From assembly GCA_016180845.1 (NCBI GenBank), contig JACPAK010000001.1, positions 150,836-214,835 on the forward strand: a stretch of 64,000 nt of DNA, given 5' to 3'. The translations under genes and the position numbers were made by a program. Position 1 is the stretch's first letter; every line of letters begins with the position of its first letter. The notes beneath the pieces were generated by a model. It saw only the letters and a program-made list of their open reading frames with translations, made no database searches and was not told the origin of the DNA. Source of the stretch: Deltaproteobacteria bacterium (GTDB lineage Bacteria > UBA10199 > JACPAL01). Positions 59,429 to 64,000 of the stretch are shown in pieces.

Positions 59429-60682
59429 ATGAAAAACAAACTGATCCGATGGTGGCTAGAGGGTGTAGCGATTCTCTTCTTTACCTTCCTCCTCCTGCCA
59501 CAACAGGCCAACGCCACTGCACAATGGGCCCGGAAGTACCAGATGAACTGTCAAACCTGTCACACCTCGTTCCCGAGACTCACCTACTTCGGGGAAAAAT
59601 TCGCGCGGAACGGCTACCAGTTGCCGGACACCCAAGATGGGGATGAAACGAAAGAGGCGGTCGGCGACCATCTCTTTATCGACAAGATCGGAAATCTCCT
59701 CGGAATGCGAATCAGTGTCTCACCCGTCGAAGCCACAACAAATACACTCAACATCGATGGGAGCCGGAAGGATTTTGAGTTTAATTTCGGTGATACCAAG
59801 TGGCTCCAGTTCTTTACAGCAGGAAGTATTTTCAAGAATGCCTCCATTTTCATAGAGACCGAGATTGAACCGACGGCGGTTCATCTCAACTGGTTTACAC
59901 TCGGCTATCACAATCTCTTTGATTCAAGCCTCCTCAATGTTCGGGCTGGCCGCATCTCAATGATGAACTGGCATGCCCAATCAGGACGCCTGAGGATGAT
60001 TCCAAACGTCAACGTCGCTTCACACAGGTTTCGTCCCAGCCAAGGGGCAAACCGAGCGGTCGCAGAAGAGCCGATCCGAATCAGCTCACCGGTCCCTGGA
60101 ATCGAGCTTTATGGATACCGTGAATTCTTCCTCTACTCCGTCGGTGTCTCCAACGGTGAAGATATGGACGACCCGAACCAGTACAAGAACTTCTTCGGGA
60201 CACTCCGTTTCGATTTGCCCGAAGGGGAACTGGCAGGAAGTAACATCAGTGGCTGGGGGATGTGGGGACGAGATACAGTAAATTCAGGAGCTGAATCAAC
60301 CCCCATAGCGCAGACACGCAACACCTTCTATCGTCTCTCTCCAGCGGTTAATGTGCGGTGGAAGGGATATGATCTCATCGGGGCTTATGTGTATGGGAAG
60401 GAAGATAATTACAATCTGGTTGACCCCGAAGTAACCAACAAGAGTCACGGTGCGACAGGTCAGCTCGGCTACCTGATCCATCCACAGTGGTTCGCAGCGC
60501 TCCAGTATGACTTCGTGAAGGATGATCAAAACAGCCGGGACGAATTCCACAAGATCTCGGAGAGCGTCTCCTTCATGCCACGAGAGAACATGAGGATCGG
60601 GCTGACCTTACGTGAAGACATGAAGAAACCAACGACCGGTCGGCAGCATGAATTGCTGCTAAATGTTCGTTCCATGTTTTAA
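59429..60682 (+). CDS. Outer-membrane monohaem cytochrome c-porin fusion (Cyc2-like architecture)
   Basis: A 417-residue exported protein. After a signal peptide (EGVAILFFTFLLLPQQANA), residues 31-70 are a short cytochrome segment: QWARKYQMNCQTCHTSFPRL then FGEKFARNGYQLP, with one CxxCH haem site. The remaining roughly 340 residues alternate strands and loops, as in a porin barrel, and end in Phe (ELLLNVRSMF). A monohaem cytochrome fused to a porin is the layout of Cyc2, the outer-membrane Fe(II) oxidase, though broader families with the same start are uncharacterised. It follows feoB-feoA, has its own Fnr-type site and precedes ccm genes. The ribosome binding site is GAAAGGGGG. Confidence 0.78.
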   Translation: MKNKLIRWWLEGVAILFFTFLLLPQQANATAQWARKYQMNCQTCHTSFPRLTYFGEKFARNGYQLPDTQDGDETKEAVGDHLFIDKIGNLLGMRISVSPVEATTNTLNIDGSRKDFEFNFGDTKWLQFFTAGSIFKNASIFIETEIEPTAVHLNWFTLGYHNLFDSSLLNVRAGRISMMNWHAQSGRLRMIPNVNVASHRFRPSQGANRAVAEEPIRISSPVPGIELYGYREFFLYSVGVSNGEDMDDPNQYKNFFGTLRFDLPEGELAGSNISGWGMWGRDTVNSGAESTPIAQTRNTFYRLSPAVNVRWKGYDLIGAYVYGKEDNYNLVDPEVTNKSHGATGQLGYLIHPQWFAALQYDFVKDDQNSRDEFHKISESVSFMPRENMRIGLTLREDMKKPTTGRQHELLLNVRSMF

Positions 60683-60714
60683 AGTCACTCATACCCCAAG
60701 GTGACTCAACAAGC

Positions 60715-60739
60715 GGGGCAGGCCTTACAGGCCTGCCCC
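60715..60739 (+). terminator. Strong hairpin after the cytochrome-porin gene
   Basis: GGGGCAGGCCT and AGGCCTGCCCC form a perfect 11-bp stem with a 3-base loop, 32 bases after the stop codon. The tract that follows is pyrimidine-rich (GTCTTCTTCTC) rather than a pure T run. It likely separates the cytochrome-porin gene from the ccm operon. Confidence 0.75.
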
Positions 60740-60756
60740 GTCTTCTTCTCAATTTC

Positions 60757-60768
60757 TGATCCTCATCA
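60757..60768. promoter_or_regulatory. Fnr/Crp-type operator upstream of the ccm operon
   Basis: TGATCCTCATCA matches TGAT-N4-ATCA and continues into TAT as the three other sites do. It lies 58 bases before ccmA. No good -10 hexamer is seen at the class II position. Confidence 0.5.
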
Positions 60769-60826
60769 TATCCGGAGGTGATAAGAACCCTGGACGCTCT
60801 AGTTTGAGTCTTGATAGGGTTTTTTA

Positions 60827-61510
60827 ATGGATCGACCTGTCATCGAACTCAAAAATCTGGGGAAGCGCTTTGGAACCCATTGGGTCCTCTCTCAGATCAA
60901 CCTTTCTGTCGGGGCCGGGGAATCGATCGCCCTTTTCGGAGGAAACGGCTCCGGCAAATCAACGCTGCTCAAGATCCTTGCGACCCTTCTCTCCCCCTCT
61001 CGAGGATCGGTTTTGATCTGTGGTGCCGATGCAACCCACGAAAAAAGGGAAATTCGCGAACTCTTAAGATATCTCGCCCATGAAAAACAGCTCTACGGAC
61101 CTCTCACCGTCTCCGAAACGCTCCAGCTTGTAGCGGGACTTAGGCAGGTCACCCCTCCGCTAGCAAAAAAGGTTAAAGATGAAATCCTTGAACGTCTTCA
61201 ACTCGATCGTTTTTCAGGAAAAAAGGTCAGCCAGCTCTCGGAGGGACTCAAAAAAAGGCTCGTCCTCGCCCGACTCCTCTTTGGGATCGAAGAGGCCCAA
61301 TTGATTCTCCTGGACGAACCGCATCCGACCCTCGACAAGGAGGGGAGAAGGATCCTCGATGAATTGATCTCGGAATGGAAAAAACAGGGCAAAACGATCC
61401 TGATCGCGAGTCACGACCATGCTGAGGCGCTCGCACATGCCGATCGTCTTCTGGTCCTTGATGGTGGACAACTCATCTATGACGGCCAGCCAAAAGGATT
61501 CTCGCTATGA
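60827..61510 (+). CDS. ccmA: Cytochrome c maturation ABC ATPase CcmA
   Basis: A 227-residue ABC ATPase with Walker A GGNGSGKSTLLK, signature QLSEGLKKRLVLARLL, Walker B LILLDEPHPTLD and switch His in ASHDHAEALA. On sequence alone it is a general ABC ATPase; the overlap with ccmB and the following ccmC-F identify it as CcmA, which with CcmB drives release of haem-loaded CcmE. The signature has SEG rather than SGG. Confidence 0.92.
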   Translation: MDRPVIELKNLGKRFGTHWVLSQINLSVGAGESIALFGGNGSGKSTLLKILATLLSPSRGSVLICGADATHEKREIRELLRYLAHEKQLYGPLTVSETLQLVAGLRQVTPPLAKKVKDEILERLQLDRFSGKKVSQLSEGLKKRLVLARLLFGIEEAQLILLDEPHPTLDKEGRRILDELISEWKKQGKTILIASHDHAEALAHADRLLVLDGGQLIYDGQPKGFSL

Positions 61511-62193
61511 TATCTTTTTTGTCCCAGACTTATTGGATTCTAACAAAAGACCTGAAGATCGAGTTTCGTGAGCTCTATCATTTGATCTCTGTTTTTCTCT
61601 TCGGATTCCTTCTGCTGATTCTCTTGAGTTTTTCACTGGGCAGTCATCCGGATCTGATGAAAAAAATAGCACCGGGTCTCTTCTGGATTGCCATTTTTTT
61701 CTCTTCCATCTTGATGCTCAACAGCTCCTTCCGCCGGGAAATGGAGGATGGTCAATGGGAAGGACTGCTTCTTTTAAGTATCGATCCTAAGGCGCTTTAC
61801 CTGGGAAAACTTCTAGGAAATTTCCTCTTCCTCCTGGTTCTCGAAATCGGGCTCCTTCCTTTTCTCGTCATCTTTTTCGACCTCTCTCTCAATCCATCGC
61901 TCCTCTCGATCCTCATTTTAGGGAGTGCCGGAATCGCCACGGTCGGAACCTTTTACGCCGGGCTGATCACCTCTTTCCGCGAGGGGCAGATCCTGCTCCC
62001 GCTGCTGCTGTTCCCGATGCTTGTGCCCGTACTCCTCGCCTCTGTCCAGGCAACCCAATACCTGATGACAGACGATCCCTTCGGCCAGCAAATTATCTGG
62101 GTCCGCCTCCTGATCGTCTTTGATTTTATTTTTTTGTTAGGGTCTATTTTGTTAGCGGATTTAATGTTTGAAGAACCGCAGGGAGGGAAATGA
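61507..62193 (+). CDS. ccmB: Haem exporter protein CcmB
   Basis: A 228-residue membrane protein with six helices (YHLISVFLFGFLLLILLSFS, FWIAIFFSSILMLNSSF, and later LLPLLLFPMLVPVLLASVQA). The DLKIEFRELYHLISVFLFG start and FRREMEDGQWEGLLLLSID loop are CcmB features. It forms the CcmABCD complex with its neighbours. Overlaps of 4 bases link it to ccmA and ccmC. Confidence 0.93.
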   Translation: MISFLSQTYWILTKDLKIEFRELYHLISVFLFGFLLLILLSFSLGSHPDLMKKIAPGLFWIAIFFSSILMLNSSFRREMEDGQWEGLLLLSIDPKALYLGKLLGNFLFLLVLEIGLLPFLVIFFDLSLNPSLLSILILGSAGIATVGTFYAGLITSFREGQILLPLLLFPMLVPVLLASVQATQYLMTDDPFGQQIIWVRLLIVFDFIFLLGSILLADLMFEEPQGGK

Positions 62194-62843
62194 TGAAAAC
62201 CAAATTGTTCGGCATTTTAGCTTTTGCCTTTCTCGGATTTGCTCACTACTGGGGACTTCGGGTTGCCCCGCCAGACGCCCTGATGGGGGATGTCTACCGG
62301 ATCCTTTTTGTGCATGTCCCAGCCGCCTGGATGGCGATGCTTTTTTTCTTTCTCTCCTTCATCGGATCAATCGGTTATCTCATTAAAAGAAAAAACTCAT
62401 GGGACCAATGGGCCGAATCGACTGCCGAGATTGGCCTCGTCCTGACCGGTTTGACGTTAGTTCTCGGGTCTATTTGGGGCAAACCGACATGGGGGGTTTG
62501 GTGGACTTGGGATCCTCGTCTGACCACGACAGCGCTTCTTTTAATTATGTACTCCGGGTATCTCATGATTCGAAAATTGATCTCCGACCCTGAAAGAAGA
62601 CCAAAAATTTCTGCCGCGATCGGACTTCTGACCTTTTTAAACGTCCCGATTGTCTATATGTCGGTCAAATGGTGGCGGAGCCTTCACCAGGTCCAGTCAT
62701 CCCCTCAAACGATGGACCCGGTCATGGTCTTGCCGCTTCGACTCGGCGCCCTCGCCCTATTGGCCGTTTGTCTCTTTTTCCTTATAGTGAGGTTAAAAAT
62801 TGCGAAGGAACGCGCCGTCCGTGAGGAAGGAGGTTCATCATGA
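62190..62843 (+). CDS. ccmC: Haem lyase/export protein CcmC
   Basis: A 217-residue six-helix protein. The tryptophan-rich haem-handling signature is WGKPTWGVWWTWDPRLTTTA, and VHVPAAWMAMLFFFLSFIG and VYMSVKWWRSLHQ hold the two haem-ligating His regions. CcmC attaches haem to CcmE in the periplasm. Coupled by overlaps to ccmB and ccmD. Confidence 0.95.
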   Translation: MMKTKLFGILAFAFLGFAHYWGLRVAPPDALMGDVYRILFVHVPAAWMAMLFFFLSFIGSIGYLIKRKNSWDQWAESTAEIGLVLTGLTLVLGSIWGKPTWGVWWTWDPRLTTTALLLIMYSGYLMIRKLISDPERRPKISAAIGLLTFLNVPIVYMSVKWWRSLHQVQSSPQTMDPVMVLPLRLGALALLAVCLFFLIVRLKIAKERAVREEGGSS

Positions 62844-62965
62844 TTCAAGGTGGATGGGGGTATATCATCGCGAGCTATACGATCACATGGGTCGTCTTGG
62901 GGCTTTATTTCGTTTCCCTTTTTGTCCGCGCAAATAAGACCAACCAGGAAAGGGACCGAACGTGA
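62840..62965 (+). CDS. ccmD: Small haem exporter subunit CcmD
   Basis: A 41-residue protein with one membrane helix (GYIIASYTITWVVLGLYFVS) and a charged tail. Size, single helix, and position between ccmC and ccmE with 4-base overlaps on both sides identify it as CcmD, which helps release haem-CcmE from the CcmABC complex. Sequence alone would not be enough. Confidence 0.82.
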   Translation: MIQGGWGYIIASYTITWVVLGLYFVSLFVRANKTNQERDRT

Positions 62966-63402
62966 AAAATCGTCGCCGATTGTTATTTGTTTTTTTAATT
63001 TTGGGGATCTTGAGTGGCCTCGGCTATCTCCTTTGGGGAGGGCTCGAGGAAAATCTGGTCTACTTCGTGACGCCAACAGAATTGATCGCGAAAGGAGACA
63101 AGGCGATCAACAATACCGTCCGGCTCGGCGGCGTCGTCGAGGCAGGCACGGTCCACTTCGAGTCAAACATCCTGAGCTTTGAAATCTCCGATGATCAACA
63201 AAAAGTTCCTGTCGTCACGACAGCGGCCCCGCCACAGATGTTTCACGAGGGGATGGGGGTGATCGTCGAAGGGAAGCTGGGTCCTGACAAACGATTCGTC
63301 GCCGATCGACTGATGGTCAAGCATGGCAATGAATACCGTCCCCCCAAAGAAGGTGAGATGCCACAGGAAATCTACAAGGAACTCAGTCAGGGGATGAAAT
63401 GA
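62962..63402 (+). CDS. ccmE: Cytochrome c-type biogenesis haem chaperone CcmE
   Basis: A 146-residue protein (GTG start): N-terminal membrane anchor (RLLFVFLILGILSGLGYLLW), an OB-fold periplasmic domain (RLGGVVEAGTVHFESNI, GVIVEGKLGPDKRFVADRLM), and the haem-attaching His with the HxxxY motif in MVKHGNEYRPP. CcmE carries haem from CcmC to the CcmF lyase. The His-type motif is retained, not the Cys variant. Confidence 0.95.
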   Translation: MKNRRRLLFVFLILGILSGLGYLLWGGLEENLVYFVTPTELIAKGDKAINNTVRLGGVVEAGTVHFESNILSFEISDDQQKVPVVTTAAPPQMFHEGMGVIVEGKLGPDKRFVADRLMVKHGNEYRPPKEGEMPQEIYKELSQGMK

Positions 63403-64000
63403 GCCCCATTGTCACGATTGGCAATCTCTGCATCGGTCTTTCGATCGGTCTTTGTCTGTTTGGTATTCTTTCCTTTATCGGGGCGAGAAAGAGCGGCTCC
63501 GAAACGGCTGCCTCACTTGGTCGTGGATCTCTCTACGGAAATTTTATCCTGATGACGGTTGCGAATCTCGCGATGATTTATGCCCTCCTCTCAAACGATT
63601 TTGGTGTCAGTTACGTCTCTCACGTCGGAAGCCTCGAGACACCACGCTGGATCAGCGCGATCTCCCTCTGGAGTTCGCTCGAGGGATCGATCCTTTTTTG
63701 GGGCTGGATCCTTGCCACCTACACCGCCTCCTGTCTCTACCTTTATAAGGATAGAAAAGAGGGGTTGCTCCTTTGGGCCGGTCTTGTTTTTCTGGTGATT
63801 GAACTCTTCTTCTTCATCTTGCTCGCGTTGCCAGCGAACCCCTTTCTCCCGGTTCAACCGACACCAGCGAATGGCCCAGGCCCAAACCCTCTCCTCCAAA
63901 ATCACTGGTTGATGGCGATTCATCCTCCATGTCTCTACCTTGGTTATATCGGATTTACGGTCCCGTTTGCGTTTGCTGTAGCAACGTTGTTGGAAGGGCC
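63399..64000 (+). CDS. ccmF: Cytochrome c haem lyase subunit CcmF, N-terminal part
   Basis: The first 200 codons of a large membrane protein that continues past the window end. Conserved blocks are ARKSGSETAASLGRGSLYG, SLWSSLEGSILFWGWILATY and PNPLLQNHWLMAIHPPCLYL followed by GYIGFTVPFAFA, typical of CcmF/NrfE. It joins haem from CcmE to apocytochromes. The WWxxDP motif would lie beyond the edge. The ATG overlaps the ccmE stop by 4 bases. Confidence 0.94.
   Translation, partial: MSPIVTIGNLCIGLSIGLCLFGILSFIGARKSGSETAASLGRGSLYGNFILMTVANLAMIYALLSNDFGVSYVSHVGSLETPRWISAISLWSSLEGSILFWGWILATYTASCLYLYKDRKEGLLLWAGLVFLVIELFFFILLALPANPFLPVQPTPANGPGPNPLLQNHWLMAIHPPCLYLGYIGFTVPFAFAVATLLEG

Noticed and set aside
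1-64000. CRISPR arrays, insertion sequences with transposase, prophage, tRNA or rRNA genes
   Set aside because: No regularly spaced repeats, transposase or phage frames, or tRNA/rRNA cores were seen on either strand.

Overview
The window reads as chromosomal DNA of a Gram-negative, aerobically respiring bacterium. Evidence: Pal and CpoB of the Tol-Pal system, several lipoproteins, outer-membrane barrels, a CuA-type haem-copper oxidase and a System I (Ccm) cytochrome c maturation operon. The mix of EF-hand and helical-repeat proteins, paired ArsA-like ATPases, PhaR and Gld-like ABC exporters suggests a deltaproteobacterial (in the older, broad sense) or myxobacteria-like lineage; this is inference, as there is no rRNA gene here. 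No tRNA, rRNA, CRISPR array, prophage or transposase gene was seen.

Layout. 1-4.9 kb: end of a B12-binding radical SAM gene, a frameshifted EF-hand/helical-repeat protein with a caspase-like C-terminus, an orotate phosphoribosyltransferase-like gene and a lone GH10 xylanase lipoprotein. 4.9-22.5 kb: a minus-strand block holding the core of the ethylmalonyl-CoA pathway (crotonyl-CoA carboxylase/reductase, ethylmalonyl-CoA mutase, methylsuccinyl-CoA dehydrogenase, mesaconyl-CoA hydratase, a malyl-CoA lyase-like CitE protein, epimerase and a 3-hydroxyacyl-CoA dehydrogenase), mixed with rimO and unknown genes. It is interrupted by two plus-strand paralogues that join an N-terminal membrane region to a JAMM metalloprotease-like domain. 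22.5-28.4 kb: two different malic enzymes followed by E1-alpha, E1-beta and E2 of a 2-oxoacid dehydrogenase, a route from malate to acetyl-CoA that fits the block upstream.

28.4-41.6 kb: envelope genes, hisG, an intergenic cluster of DnaA-box-like sites, two ABC exporters, a VKOR-DsbA fusion, and cpoB/pal. 41.7-46.1 kb: a degenerate receiver, a PilZ protein, then a tatA-unknown-phaR-arsA-arsA operon and rpe. 46.1-50.6 kb: fmt, def and priA with small genes.

50.7-64 kb: a respiratory and iron region. An Fnr/Crp regulator is followed by an orphan cyclic-nucleotide-type sensor domain, a cytochrome c oxidase operon with two subunit III genes, a 181-bp MITE-like palindromic element, feoB, a zinc-ribbon FeoA, an outer-membrane monohaem cytochrome-porin of Cyc2-like architecture, and ccmABCDEF (cut by the window end). 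Four TGAT-N4-ATCA palindromes lie in promoter regions here, two with a -10-like hexamer at the spacing of an Fnr-activated promoter. I infer a local regulon that couples the regulator to oxidase, the porin-cytochrome and cytochrome c maturation.
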